NCBI RefSeq assembly: GCF_001636615.1
Contig: NZ_LGEK01000062.1
Span: forward strand, 1-32,566
Reading direction: 5' to 3'
Origin: Mucilaginibacter sp. L294
GTDB taxonomy: Bacteria > Bacteroidota > Bacteroidia > Sphingobacteriales > Sphingobacteriaceae
DNA length: 32,566 nucleotides
The position numbers were made by a program, and so were the translations under genes. The first letter of the stretch is position 1. Each line of letters starts with the position of its first letter. Shown here in pieces: positions 8,046 through 16,739 of this stretch. The notes under the pieces are model-generated. The model did no database searches and was not told the DNA's origin. It was given only the letters and a program-made list of their open reading frames with translations.

Positions 8046-8061
8046 AGTCAACCTGGTTTAC
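8046..8061 (+). promoter_or_regulatory. Half-operator-like sequence in the DUF5686-marR gap
   Basis: AGTCAACCTGGTTTAC matches, with one change, AGTCAACTTGGTTTAC read on the leftward strand of the operon promoter (11025 down to about 11010). It contains one arm of the putative MarR operator. It is in the opposite orientation relative to the operon, and no second arm is visible. It may be a secondary MarR contact or a chance similarity. Confidence 0.3.
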
Positions 8062-8070
8062 GAATATAAA

Positions 8071-10641
8071 TTAAAAATCAAACTTCACAAAGAACCTGAT
8101 ACCGCTACGTGGCGCACCCGGATGATCCAGATAAGTAAAACGCCTTACATAATCTATTCGCAACAGTTTAAATATGTTACCTACACCAACGCTACCCTCC
8201 ACATACGGGGTAGAACCTAAGGCATAAGTACCGGCACCATTCGCACCTACACTGCCCGGAAAGCGCAACAGCGATGGGTCGTTAGCGGGGTCGTTCTCTT
8301 TACGTACACCGCCCCAAAGGCTTTTCACGTCGATGATCTCGCGTAGTTTTAACCTTTTTAGCAGTGGTATACGGTTAAATATAAAACCGTTAAAGTTATG
8401 GTCTACCGCTATGCTGGCGTAATGGTCGCTCACAAACTCCTGGAAGTTCATTAAGTTGTATGATTGCAGTTGGAAAGCATACGTTTGGTTGGCATGGTGT
8501 ATATCCAGTAAAGGGAAAGGCACCTGGCCAAACAGGTAACCGCCTTCGGCAGTTACATCGGTAAAACCAAACTGCGACAGGTAAAAACGTTTGTTAATAT
8601 TACCCACAACGTTCTGGTAATTGTATTCGCCACCTAAAAGGCCTTTAACACCTTGTGTATAGCTCAGAGTGAAAATAGGGTACTTATCAGGTATTGGTGT
8701 GCGGTAAAGTTTACCCTGGTAAAATTTTTCATGTGGTGCCCAGCGGATCTGTGCCGATAGCTCAGATGTTTGGATCAGGTTAACATTATTTAAACTACCG
8801 TTTGGCAACAGGTTTTGGTAAAGCAATGCACCGGCAGGGGTTTGGTTCCATTTTTTGAAACCTAACGCGTACGACAGGTGATTGGTAAACTCATGCACAT
8901 AATCTAACCTGAAGATATCATTGTACAACCAAATATCGTTTGCACCACGTTTAAATGATAACAGGAAGTTGCTTTCCTGCACAAACTGTAACTCCTGGCC
9001 CGGTATCTTGGTGTCGTGCTGAAAGCTGGCCCTGATATAGTTTTGCGGGAACGAGTATATAGATTTATTGTTAAGCGAATAAGTGCTGCTTAAAAAGTAT
9101 TTGAATTTTTCATCGCGGGTACCGTAAGCACCGTAGGTTTCAAAATAATAACGTTTGCTTAGGGTAGGGGTAGTACGGCCGCCTAAACGTACGCGGAAAC
9201 CTTCTACCGGGTTAAAGCTGTAAAATGTATTGGCGGGGCCTAATTCAAACGCGCCGAAGTTTTTGTAACCGGCCAGCACCAGGGTAGCAATATCCATTGT
9301 TTTTTTGAACGATGGGATGGTTTGCAGGCTATCGATGTTTTTATAGATGCTTGCCGATGCCGCGTCCAATGTATCGGGGCGGGTCATTTGCCAGTAGGTG
9401 TCGTCTTTATCTTCAGCATTCAGGGCTACAACTTGTGCAGGGCCTTTATAAGTATCGCCGGTGCGGGCGTTGTTTATTACAAAGTTGCTGATGCTTACTA
9501 AACGCTCGCCATATATACCGCCGCCTTTATTTTTGTTGATACCAAACTCAATCTTCAGGTCGCTTTGGCTCAGGTGATAACGGCCATCGTTGTTCTTCTC
9601 GAACGACAGGTTAGCCTGCATCTGGCGCACAAAGTTAAGGTTGATGTTTTTGTTAACGGTAAGCATGGCATTCTGTACGGCGTAATTGCCATCCATGGTG
9701 ATGTATATCTTACCCTCAAACAACAAGTTGTTGGTATTACGTGGTGTAAAGCTCAGCTCAATAAGGTTTGGCTGTACATCTTTAAGCGTATCGGTAATAA
9801 AGAACTTATAAAACTCGGGCGAACCGTTAGCGATAGGGCTTAACAACTGGTTACTTAATAACGACACATTGTTATCATAGATATTAATATCCTGGTACAT
9901 GCGGTTAAAGTAAGCGGTAAGGCCCTGGTTGTCTACAAAGTTCTCGTCGTATTTAACCTGTTTGTTGGCGGTGATGATCTGTTTTTTTGCGTATGGGTCT
10001 TTACGGAAGTAATTGTCAGACATTTTTTCTTCCTGGTACATTGGCAATAAGGTTTTACCACCTATAGCTGTAGAATCCTGCTCGCGGAACAGGAACTGGT
10101 AATTTTTAAAGATGCGTTTGCTGCGGAATTTATCGCTCAGGTTACTTAACGAGAAATTCATACGCTCGTACTGTTTGTACTCGGCATAGTTATAATTCTC
10201 TACCTGGTTTTGGGCCTTGTGGGCAATTACCTGGCGGATAAGCTCGACAGCTGGGTTATTCTTATTGGTATATTTTTTCTTTTTAGACGAACGCACAACC
10301 ACCTCGTTTAACGATTGGTTGTTCTCTGTCAATGCTATGTTAATGGTTTGGTCCTGGCCCTGGGTAACGTTACGCACAGCGGTACGGTAACCAACAAACG
10401 ATGCTTTGACCTGGGTAACAGCATTATCATTGGTTGATAAGGTGTAACGGCCCTGTCCGTTTGTGCTGATGCCTTGTGTTGTACCGGCAAATGATACCGT
10501 TACATAAGGCATAGCCTCTTTTGTTTTAGCATCGGTAACAACGCCATGCACAATAGTTTGCGCATGCAGTGCCGTAACCGACGTAAGCAGTACAAGTATC
10601 ATGAAGATACTTTTATATATGGGGTTAAATAAACGTTTCAT
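8071..10641 (-). CDS. DUF5686 outer-membrane protein with carboxypeptidase-like N-domain
   Basis: This 856-residue protein is typical of the DUF5686 family of Bacteroidota. A signal peptide (about residues 1-28, ending ALHAQ) precedes a CarboxypepD_reg-like beta-sandwich (about 30-112: TIVHGVVTDAKTKEAMPYVT through ALTENNQSLNEVVV). The DUF5686 region follows, starting at NPAVELIRQVIAHK. The C-terminal half alternates aromatic and polar residues and ends in RSGIRFFVKFDF with a terminal Phe, as expected for an outer-membrane beta-barrel. It lacks a TonB-receptor plug. It is the second gene of an operon, 15 bases after the 106-aa gene and followed by marR. The family has no established function that I know of. 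Location in the outer membrane is inferred from the signal peptide and barrel-like C-terminus. Confidence 0.88.
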   Translation of the reverse strand: MKRLFNPIYKSIFMILVLLTSVTALHAQTIVHGVVTDAKTKEAMPYVTVSFAGTTQGISTNGQGRYTLSTNDNAVTQVKASFVGYRTAVRNVTQGQDQTINIALTENNQSLNEVVVRSSKKKKYTNKNNPAVELIRQVIAHKAQNQVENYNYAEYKQYERMNFSLSNLSDKFRSKRIFKNYQFLFREQDSTAIGGKTLLPMYQEEKMSDNYFRKDPYAKKQIITANKQVKYDENFVDNQGLTAYFNRMYQDINIYDNNVSLLSNQLLSPIANGSPEFYKFFITDTLKDVQPNLIELSFTPRNTNNLLFEGKIYITMDGNYAVQNAMLTVNKNINLNFVRQMQANLSFEKNNDGRYHLSQSDLKIEFGINKNKGGGIYGERLVSISNFVINNARTGDTYKGPAQVVALNAEDKDDTYWQMTRPDTLDAASASIYKNIDSLQTIPSFKKTMDIATLVLAGYKNFGAFELGPANTFYSFNPVEGFRVRLGGRTTPTLSKRYYFETYGAYGTRDEKFKYFLSSTYSLNNKSIYSFPQNYIRASFQHDTKIPGQELQFVQESNFLLSFKRGANDIWLYNDIFRLDYVHEFTNHLSYALGFKKWNQTPAGALLYQNLLPNGSLNNVNLIQTSELSAQIRWAPHEKFYQGKLYRTPIPDKYPIFTLSYTQGVKGLLGGEYNYQNVVGNINKRFYLSQFGFTDVTAEGGYLFGQVPFPLLDIHHANQTYAFQLQSYNLMNFQEFVSDHYASIAVDHNFNGFIFNRIPLLKRLKLREIIDVKSLWGGVRKENDPANDPSLLRFPGSVGANGAGTYALGSTPYVEGSVGVGNIFKLLRIDYVRRFTYLDHPGAPRSGIRFFVKFDF

Positions 10642-10656
10642 TATAAGCTTGTGAGA

Positions 10657-10977
10657 TTAGATAGAGGTAGAGGTTGTATTTGTGTTTTGTTGTTTTGCGG
10701 CAGATTTAACCACCAGTTTGCGAAGCGCCTTAACGGTTGATGTTGCATAACTGCGAACGCTCAGGGTTAAGAACTCCATGTTAATATCCGCACCTAAAAA
10801 ATTCTGCTTAAAACCTTCGCCCAAAACATTGATGATGTACTCGCCGGCAGATATAGTATGCTTGTGCTGCGCGCCGGCAGTTGATGTAGAAGTGTTGTTT
10901 TGAGGGACAGCGGTATGGTCAGTGTTTCTTTTAAAAAGAGAACTGATGTTTTGCTGTGGTAGTGATAGCGTCTTCAT
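10657..10977 (-). CDS. 106-aa protein of unknown function, first gene of the MarR operon
   Basis: I do not recognise this protein. It has no signal peptide or membrane helix. A polar N-terminus rich in Q, N, T and S (residues 1-37) and a similar C-terminal tail (NTNTTSTSI) flank a central segment that looks folded: HTISAGEYIINVLGEGFKQNFLGADINMEFLTLSVRSYATSTVKALRKLVV. The start is ATG at 10977, about 15 bases downstream of the presumed transcription start, behind a clear -7 box and an operator-like palindrome. The stop is 15 bases before the DUF5686 gene, so the two are surely co-transcribed. The placement argues for a real gene rather than a chance ORF. It could encode a small regulatory or accessory protein for the DUF5686 barrel, but nothing in the sequence proves this. 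Confidence 0.72.
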   Translation of the reverse strand: MKTLSLPQQNISSLFKRNTDHTAVPQNNTSTSTAGAQHKHTISAGEYIINVLGEGFKQNFLGADINMEFLTLSVRSYATSTVKALRKLVVKSAAKQQNTNTTSTSI

Positions 10978-10997
10978 TGTTTGTGATAATAACAGTA

Positions 10998-11031
10998 CAA
11001 ATGTAAACCAAGTTGACTAAAGTAGTCAACT
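10998..11031 (-). promoter_or_regulatory. Promoter with overlapping MarR-type operator
   Basis: On the leftward strand TACATTTG (11005-10998) is a good -7 box (TAnnTTTG). TTG at 11029-11027, 21 bases upstream, fits the -33 box. That TTG lies inside a perfect inverted repeat: AGTTGACTA (11011-11019) and TAGTCAACT (11023-11031) with a 3-base centre. A bound dimer would block the promoter. The last gene of the operon is a MarR regulator, so it is the leading candidate ligand. The remaining 168 bases to 11199 are AT-rich, with only a weak hairpin (GTGTA 11142-11146 / TACAC 11152-11156) and no convincing terminator. Confidence 0.75.
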
Positions 11032-11199
11032 AAATTTACTATTTAACTTTTTTATGACAAAAGTCAGACGGAAATATACTGGTGTGACAAACGCATGCTT
11101 TTCCACACCTATTATAGCTAAAATATGTGGGAAATTAAATAGTGTAAAAACTACACCTAAGCTTGCATTTATTTTGTAAAAACAGACCCGGCCAGTGGG

Positions 11200-13767
11200 T
11201 TATATCCTAAAATTCAGCGACACGTACGGGTACCATCCCTCCTCAGAATGGCCTGCTAACACCTGCAAAATTGTTAAGCTGGCCGGCGAAAAATACAACC
11301 CGCCGCCAACGCCCTGGTGCCATTTGTCAGACTTTTCACCATCTACCCAAACACGGCCGGTATCATAAAAGCCGCTTAAGCCCAGTTGCCCAGGGATGAT
11401 GTAACTGGCAATATTGAACAGTTTAACGCGCCCCTGCAAGTTGTTATAAACCATGTTTTTACCCGCGAAACGGTATTGCAAATAACCCAGTAAGTTGCCT
11501 TGCCCACCCAAAAACATCGACTGGTAAAAGGCGGGTTTGCCCACGCTTACGCCACCGCCAATACGGTCAGACAATACAACAGAACCGTTATGCGTTAGCT
11601 TTTGGTAAAAGGTAAATTCGGGCCTTATCTGCATAAAATCTTCCGAGTAATTATTTAAGCCCTTATAGCCTTGCAGGGATATATTGATGTAATAACCGCC
11701 TGTTGGCAATATACCGCCAATGCGTTTGTTGCTGTTAAAGTTTACCATAAAACCCAAATGCGCTTTATCCTTATTAACGGTCAGGCTATCGTACGACCCA
11801 ATTAGCGAGCTATGGCTGATCAGCCTGCCTACGTTATCATCCGGGTCTAACCGGTAGTACTGGAATGACGGGCCCGCGCTGATGGTACTGCCATCCCCGG
11901 TATGCCAGCGCAGCGCCGGGTCAACCTGGTAGGTATCAAATCGGGTACGGTAATACCTGCGGTAATTGGGTTGTTGTTTGTTTAAAACGGTGTTATTGCC
12001 CAGGCCAAAAAAGTTTACGGTATTATCTGGCGCCTGCGCAAAAACCTGCAGGGTAAAATCAGCCTTGCCAATAGCCTGGATCCATTCGCCATTGTACTTA
12101 ATGCGGAAGGCATCGGTACCAAAGGCATGGGTAAGCATCAACTGCTGCGAACTGGTGTAAGGCAGCTTACGGAAACCATCGTTTTTGGTGTATTTAAACC
12201 CAAGGCCCAGCAAAAAGCCGTCATCCGCGTTGATGGCCGCGGTTGCAAGCGGCATCCATATATTATACGGGTTGGTAGGTACAAAGCGTGTGTTGTTGGT
12301 ATCGGCGCTAAGGTGTTTGCTTAACCTATCGGCCATGCCTTCAAATTTTACATCTTTGGTATCGTAAACCCGTACGTTATTGGCCGATTGTGTTACCGTG
12401 TAAACCTTATTACCACCGCTGCCTATCAACCTTAAGTTTACGGGCGATGTAGTGTTATTAATGGTGATCTTATCATCACCCGCGGAGGTGTACAGCCTTA
12501 TCTCTTTCGTGTATTTTGGGCTATAAGCTACAGATAGGATGGTATCCTTCACCTCGCCATCTTTATTGATCTTGTTTACCTGTACCAACAGGCTGCTATC
12601 GGGCAGGCCGGTTATAACCACCTGTTCGTTTTTATCGCTCAGGCGGATATCCGCGTAGCGATAAATTAAACGGTAATATTTATCCATAGCCTCGGGCAAG
12701 GCATCGCGGCGGGCTTTTAGTTTTGCCAGCAAAACATCGTGCCCCATTTTGTAGGTATCGCCGGGCAGTAACCGTAAACTTGCTTCTAAAACCTGGTCGT
12801 TTTCGGCAGCTACAAACTCTTTGGTTACGCGCATCCATTGCTCATGGCTCATCTGCGTGTTGGCATATGGGTTTATAAAGCGGGTTTTGTAAATGCCGTA
12901 TTTATAGTTTGGCTTATATGTAAAATCGCCCAGTACGGGGTTAATGTATGGCAAAGCCGCAATGTTTGGGAACAAACCTTCCTCCAGGTGAAACACCTGG
13001 TCGCGGTCGCGGGGTACGCCAACATAGGCTTTACCCTTTTTTGTTTTGGTTTCGGCCCAGCGCCATTGGTCTTCGTGGCGGTCCCAGTCGCCAATTAAAA
13101 AGTCAAGCAGGCGGGCCCGTAAAAAACCTTCACCATCAAAGGTGTTATCATTATCCTTCACCAGGTTCGCCAGCATTTTGATGGAATTGTCGGAGTTGCC
13201 TATAGGCTCGCGCTCCTCCAGCAGGCAAACCAGGTTGGCAAACACTTTACGGTATTCGCCCAGGTTTTCATCATCGGCTACTACGCCAATAACCGGGTTG
13301 GCATGGGGCACCCCCGCGGCATCGGCCAAAGGCGGCACTATCAATGCCGAAAAAGGATGCTGCCCGCTCAGGGCATCGTCCAGCCAGTCCACCGCGAAGG
13401 TTTCGCGCAGGGCTTCGGGCAAAAGTTTATCAGGGGTTTTCTCCACGCTGCGGAGCACCCATTCTTTGCCACTTTTATCTTTAAGGCGTAATGATTTCGA
13501 CTGCATGCCACCGCCTTCTTTTTCGGGGATTAAACCGCCGTAAATTTCAGAGATGCGGATAACCGGCAGCTTTACTGCCGTTGCCCATTCCTTGCGGTAA
13601 TTATTACCAAAAAACCAGCGGTGTACACCACCAACCTTATCATACCTGGGGTGCACTTTTACCACCACGCTATCGCGGAATACAGCCTTAGGGGCAGGTG
13701 CCTGGGCATAGGTGCATAATACCGCCACCGGCAGTGTTATGGTTGTGATAAGTAATTTTTTAAGCAT
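11200..13767 (-). CDS. Outer-membrane protein: kinase-like (FAM20C/HipA-type motif) region plus BamA/TamA-like barrel
   Basis: The product is 855 residues from the ATG at 13767. I prefer this start to the in-frame TTG at 13791 because it opens directly with a signal peptide, MLKKLLITTITLPVAVLC...YAQ. Residues about 90-260 carry a kinase-like signature: a strand pair (SLRLKDKSGKEWVLRSVEK), then LLDFLIGDWDRHEDQWRW (GDWDRH at 226-231), then VPRDRDQVFHL (PRDRD at 252-256). This resembles the FAM20C-type catalytic loop (DFLMGNMDRH) and metal-binding Asp, and the GDxDRH of HipA/PI-kinase folds. A beta-rich linker leads to a C-terminal region (about 510-855) like the Omp85/D15 barrel, with GGQGNLLGYLQYRFAGKN and the terminal WYPYVSLNFRI. 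It is the last gene of the ppk1 operon, 24 bases after the lipoprotein gene. Outer-membrane location is likely; kinase activity is inference only. Confidence 0.8.
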   Translation of the reverse strand: MLKKLLITTITLPVAVLCTYAQAPAPKAVFRDSVVVKVHPRYDKVGGVHRWFFGNNYRKEWATAVKLPVIRISEIYGGLIPEKEGGGMQSKSLRLKDKSGKEWVLRSVEKTPDKLLPEALRETFAVDWLDDALSGQHPFSALIVPPLADAAGVPHANPVIGVVADDENLGEYRKVFANLVCLLEEREPIGNSDNSIKMLANLVKDNDNTFDGEGFLRARLLDFLIGDWDRHEDQWRWAETKTKKGKAYVGVPRDRDQVFHLEEGLFPNIAALPYINPVLGDFTYKPNYKYGIYKTRFINPYANTQMSHEQWMRVTKEFVAAENDQVLEASLRLLPGDTYKMGHDVLLAKLKARRDALPEAMDKYYRLIYRYADIRLSDKNEQVVITGLPDSSLLVQVNKINKDGEVKDTILSVAYSPKYTKEIRLYTSAGDDKITINNTTSPVNLRLIGSGGNKVYTVTQSANNVRVYDTKDVKFEGMADRLSKHLSADTNNTRFVPTNPYNIWMPLATAAINADDGFLLGLGFKYTKNDGFRKLPYTSSQQLMLTHAFGTDAFRIKYNGEWIQAIGKADFTLQVFAQAPDNTVNFFGLGNNTVLNKQQPNYRRYYRTRFDTYQVDPALRWHTGDGSTISAGPSFQYYRLDPDDNVGRLISHSSLIGSYDSLTVNKDKAHLGFMVNFNSNKRIGGILPTGGYYINISLQGYKGLNNYSEDFMQIRPEFTFYQKLTHNGSVVLSDRIGGGVSVGKPAFYQSMFLGGQGNLLGYLQYRFAGKNMVYNNLQGRVKLFNIASYIIPGQLGLSGFYDTGRVWVDGEKSDKWHQGVGGGLYFSPASLTILQVLAGHSEEGWYPYVSLNFRI

Positions 13768-13791
13768 CGGATAGGGGTTTAGTGGTAGCAA

Positions 13792-14697
13792 TTAACGTTT
13801 ATATTTAAATAAAAGAATGTTCCCGTTCGTCACTTTATCGCCTTCGTTTGAGATGTAAAGGTTGCCTTGCTTGTCAAAAGCCATCCCCTCGGGCTGTAAA
13901 AATGTTTTACCGCTGATAGGGTATACCTGCTGTACGTTCCATTGCTCATCAAGCACCACAATCAGTTTGTTTACGGATGATAATACATACCATTGCTTTG
14001 TTAACGGGTTTTTAGCCAATGCCGATGGATGGAACCTGAGTTTGCCCTTGCCAATAAGCGCGGCTATTTTTTGCACATCAATAGTAAAGGTGCCGCTTTG
14101 GGTGATGTTGCCATCAGCAGCTAAATTAAATATATAGCCGTTGCATTCTTTGTTATGATCTTTACCGGCGCATTGTTTGCAAAGCGCGTAAAGCTTGCCG
14201 CCATCGGCGTGCAGGCCTTCGTATTCGCCGGCAGGTAATATCTTTTTAAATTCTTTTATGCTGTTTATTTGCCCGGCCTTAACCTCGGCCAGGGGGAAGC
14301 TATACAAGCTGCCATCGCTGCGCAGCATAACCGCCTGGTTGTTTAATACAGCTACATCTTCATAATCGCCGGCTTTGCCAAATTTGGCGTGGCTTACTTT
14401 ACTATCGCCGGGGCGGAAGTAAAAGATCTTGCCTTCCTCGTCCTGCTCGGCATAGATGGTGCTTGCATCTCCATTGTTAAAAGCAATGCCCGAGATCTCC
14501 AGCAGTTCTGCAGGCATATCATATTTTACGGGATTGTTCAAGTCATACCCCGCCGGACTCGCGCTGCTAACCGCGGCTTTTTTGCTGTGCGATGCTTTTT
14601 TGCCGTCGGCATTTTTTTTATTACCCTGGCTGCATGATGTACCCACTATGCCTATACATAATAAAGAGAAAATGATGGCTGCTTTTATGGTTTTCAT
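13792..14697 (-). CDS. SdiA-regulated-like beta-propeller lipoprotein
   Basis: The product is 301 residues. A lipoprotein-type signal (MKTIKAAIIFSLLCIGIVGTSC, Cys22) is followed by a lysine/serine-rich linker (about 25-50). The rest is a repeat-containing fold resembling the SdiA-regulated (YjiK-like) family: PAELLEISGIAF, DYEDVAVLNN, EYEGLHADGGKLYALCK, HPSALAKNPLTKQWYVLSS and LQPEGMAFDKQGNLYISNEG. Such proteins look like beta-propellers; their biochemical role is not established. The ATG overlaps the ppk1 stop by four bases (ATGA at 14697-14694), implying translational coupling. The gene for the kinase-like outer-membrane protein begins 24 bases past the stop. An envelope-anchored partner of that protein is a reasonable inference. 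Two CxxC-like cysteine clusters (CKQCAGKDHNKEC) are unusual and could bind metal or form disulfides. Confidence 0.82.
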   Translation of the reverse strand: MKTIKAAIIFSLLCIGIVGTSCSQGNKKNADGKKASHSKKAAVSSASPAGYDLNNPVKYDMPAELLEISGIAFNNGDASTIYAEQDEEGKIFYFRPGDSKVSHAKFGKAGDYEDVAVLNNQAVMLRSDGSLYSFPLAEVKAGQINSIKEFKKILPAGEYEGLHADGGKLYALCKQCAGKDHNKECNGYIFNLAADGNITQSGTFTIDVQKIAALIGKGKLRFHPSALAKNPLTKQWYVLSSVNKLIVVLDEQWNVQQVYPISGKTFLQPEGMAFDKQGNLYISNEGDKVTNGNILLFKYKR

Positions 14698-16736
14698 ATT
14701 ATCCTGTCGAGGTTTAAATATTGGTAAATAGCCTTTTGCGATTGCACAGTTTCGCCGGTAACAGCGGGCCTGGTTTGGTTAAGGTGCTGGTCTATCTCAA
14801 CGGCTTGCACGTTATCGCTTAGTTGTAAATTAATCAATGCGGTTATTTGCTGTTTGATGGCCGCATCATACACCGGGAAACAAACCTCGATGCGATGGTA
14901 AATATTCCGGTTCATCCAATCAGCCGATCCCATAAATACTTCAGGGTTGCCATTGTTATTGAAGATGAACACACGGCCATGCTCCAGATACCTGTCAACA
15001 ATCCGTTTGATGCTAATGTTTTCGCTAAGGCCCGTTACACCCGGCACCAGGCAGCAGATCCCACGGATGATCAATTGTATGTTTACCCCTGCTTGTGATG
15101 CCTCGTAAAGCTTATCTATCATCACCTTTTCTTCCAGGTTGTTCATTTTTATAATGATGGAAGCGGGCTTGCCCTGTTTGGCAAATGCTATTTCGCGGTC
15201 TATCAGGCTTAAAAAGCCTGTTTGCAGGTTAAACCCGGCAACCAGCAGGTGTTTAAAATCTATCTGTGTTTTGGGCGAAGGTTTTTCGCGTTTAGCTAAA
15301 AAGATGAACAACAGTTCCACCTCGCGCAAAATACCGGGGTTAGTGGTCAGCAATATATGGTCGGTATAAAACCTGGCGGTCCCCTCATTAAAATTACCAG
15401 TGGCCAGTAAACCCGAGTAACTGATACGGTCGCCATTACGGGTTTTAACCAGCGCTATTTTGGCGTGTACCTTTAAGGCGGTTACACTATAGATGATCTG
15501 CACGCCGGCGTTCTTCATCTTTTTGGCCCACTTCAGGTTGTTGGCCTCGTCAAAACGGGCTTTCAGTTCAACCACCACTTTTACCTTTTTACCGTTTTTG
15601 GCGGCGCTCATCAGGGCGTTCACAATTTTCGAATCGCTGGCTACGCGGTAAAGGGTAACGTTTATTTCTTCAACATCGGGGTTATTGGCCGCCTCGTTAA
15701 AAAAACGCAGTATGGTATGGTACGATTGATAGGGCGTATTCACCAGCAGGTCGCCTTTGGCCATGGTTGAGGCTAAAGACTCATCGTTCGGTACGGGCAA
15801 ATTTATAGCGGGCCATTTATCATACAGCAGGGCAGGGGTATTTACCGGCAAGCTGTAAAAGTCTTTTAGATTATGGTACCTGCCGCCTTCTACAGTACCT
15901 GCGTTTTGCAGGCCAAGGTGCTGTATAACCAGTTGCAGTAAACGCAAAGGCATATCTGCCTGATGCAAAAAGCGGGTGGCAAGGCCGTTATCGCGTTTTT
16001 GCAGTTGTTTTTCTATCTGTTCAGAAAGCTCGCCGGGGTATTCGTCCTTCAGGTCGAGCTCGGCATCGCGGGTTATTTTAATGCTGTAGCAGCCCTCGAT
16101 GGTCGATGTTTTAAAAAGCTTATCCAGGTTAAAGCGGATAATATCATCCAGGAAACAAATAAACTGCTCTCCATTCAATTTGGTACTGAAAAACCGGGGC
16201 AACTCGTCCGACGGGATGTTCAATAGCATTAATTGCTCTTCATCCGCATCGCGCAGCTGTATAATAAAGTACAGCTTATTGTTCTCGGGAAAAAAAGTGG
16301 TATCCGCGTTCAAAACAACGGGCTGTAAAAAAGCCAGCACTTCTGCCAGGAAATAATCGGCAAGTTCTTGCGCTAAGGCAGCGGGCAGCTCATTATTATA
16401 TAGCAGCGTTATTTTATTGGCCTTTAATTCCGGGATCAGTTCTTTGGTCAGGATCTCGCCAAAACGGTTTTGCTGTTTTAACACCGTAGTGGAGGCCTGC
16501 TGCAAAATGTTCTCTTGCTCGTCGGCATCAATTTCATCGCTTTTTTTGCCAATGTTTTTTAAGGCTTTGAGCACCGGGATGCGTACCCGGTAAAATTCAT
16601 CAAGGTTGGAGGAGTAGATAGACAGGAAGCGGATGCGTTCTATTAAAGGCACGGTTGCCGATGCTGCTTCTTCCAGCACGCGGCCGTTAAAGCTTAGCCA
16701 GCTAATATCCCGGTTAAAGTATTTGGCGTTCAGCAT
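14694..16736 (-). CDS. ppk1: Polyphosphate kinase PPK1
   Basis: This enzyme reversibly transfers the gamma-phosphate of ATP to a growing inorganic polyphosphate chain, using a phosphohistidine intermediate. It is 680 residues, matching E. coli Ppk (688). The N-terminal domain begins with the family signature FNRDISWLSFNGRVLEEA and continues with LSIYSSNLDEFYRVRIP. The catalytic His is His424 in KVHAKIALV, with the second conserved active-site His586 in YLEHGRVFIF. Also seen are GLLATGNFNEGTARFYTDH and EVFMGSADWMNRN of the PLD-like C1/C2 domains. It starts 3 bases after the stop of the HD/DUF5706 gene and its stop overlaps the next ATG, so it sits in the middle of a tightly coupled operon. No defect was seen. 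The unusual point is the company it keeps, discussed in the findings. Confidence 0.97.
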   Translation of the reverse strand: MLNAKYFNRDISWLSFNGRVLEEAASATVPLIERIRFLSIYSSNLDEFYRVRIPVLKALKNIGKKSDEIDADEQENILQQASTTVLKQQNRFGEILTKELIPELKANKITLLYNNELPAALAQELADYFLAEVLAFLQPVVLNADTTFFPENNKLYFIIQLRDADEEQLMLLNIPSDELPRFFSTKLNGEQFICFLDDIIRFNLDKLFKTSTIEGCYSIKITRDAELDLKDEYPGELSEQIEKQLQKRDNGLATRFLHQADMPLRLLQLVIQHLGLQNAGTVEGGRYHNLKDFYSLPVNTPALLYDKWPAINLPVPNDESLASTMAKGDLLVNTPYQSYHTILRFFNEAANNPDVEEINVTLYRVASDSKIVNALMSAAKNGKKVKVVVELKARFDEANNLKWAKKMKNAGVQIIYSVTALKVHAKIALVKTRNGDRISYSGLLATGNFNEGTARFYTDHILLTTNPGILREVELLFIFLAKREKPSPKTQIDFKHLLVAGFNLQTGFLSLIDREIAFAKQGKPASIIIKMNNLEEKVMIDKLYEASQAGVNIQLIIRGICCLVPGVTGLSENISIKRIVDRYLEHGRVFIFNNNGNPEVFMGSADWMNRNIYHRIEVCFPVYDAAIKQQITALINLQLSDNVQAVEIDQHLNQTRPAVTGETVQSQKAIYQYLNLDRII

Positions 16737-16739
16737 ATT

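Noticed and set aside
11103..11156. Terminator for the ppk1 operon
   Set aside because: Only short 5-bp arms (GTGTA/TACAC, CCACA/TGTGG) and no proper U-tract; too weak to call.
13046..13543. 165-codon rightward open frame
   Set aside because: Antisense to the kinase-like region of the outer-membrane protein; low-complexity Ser/Arg-rich product and no upstream promoter.
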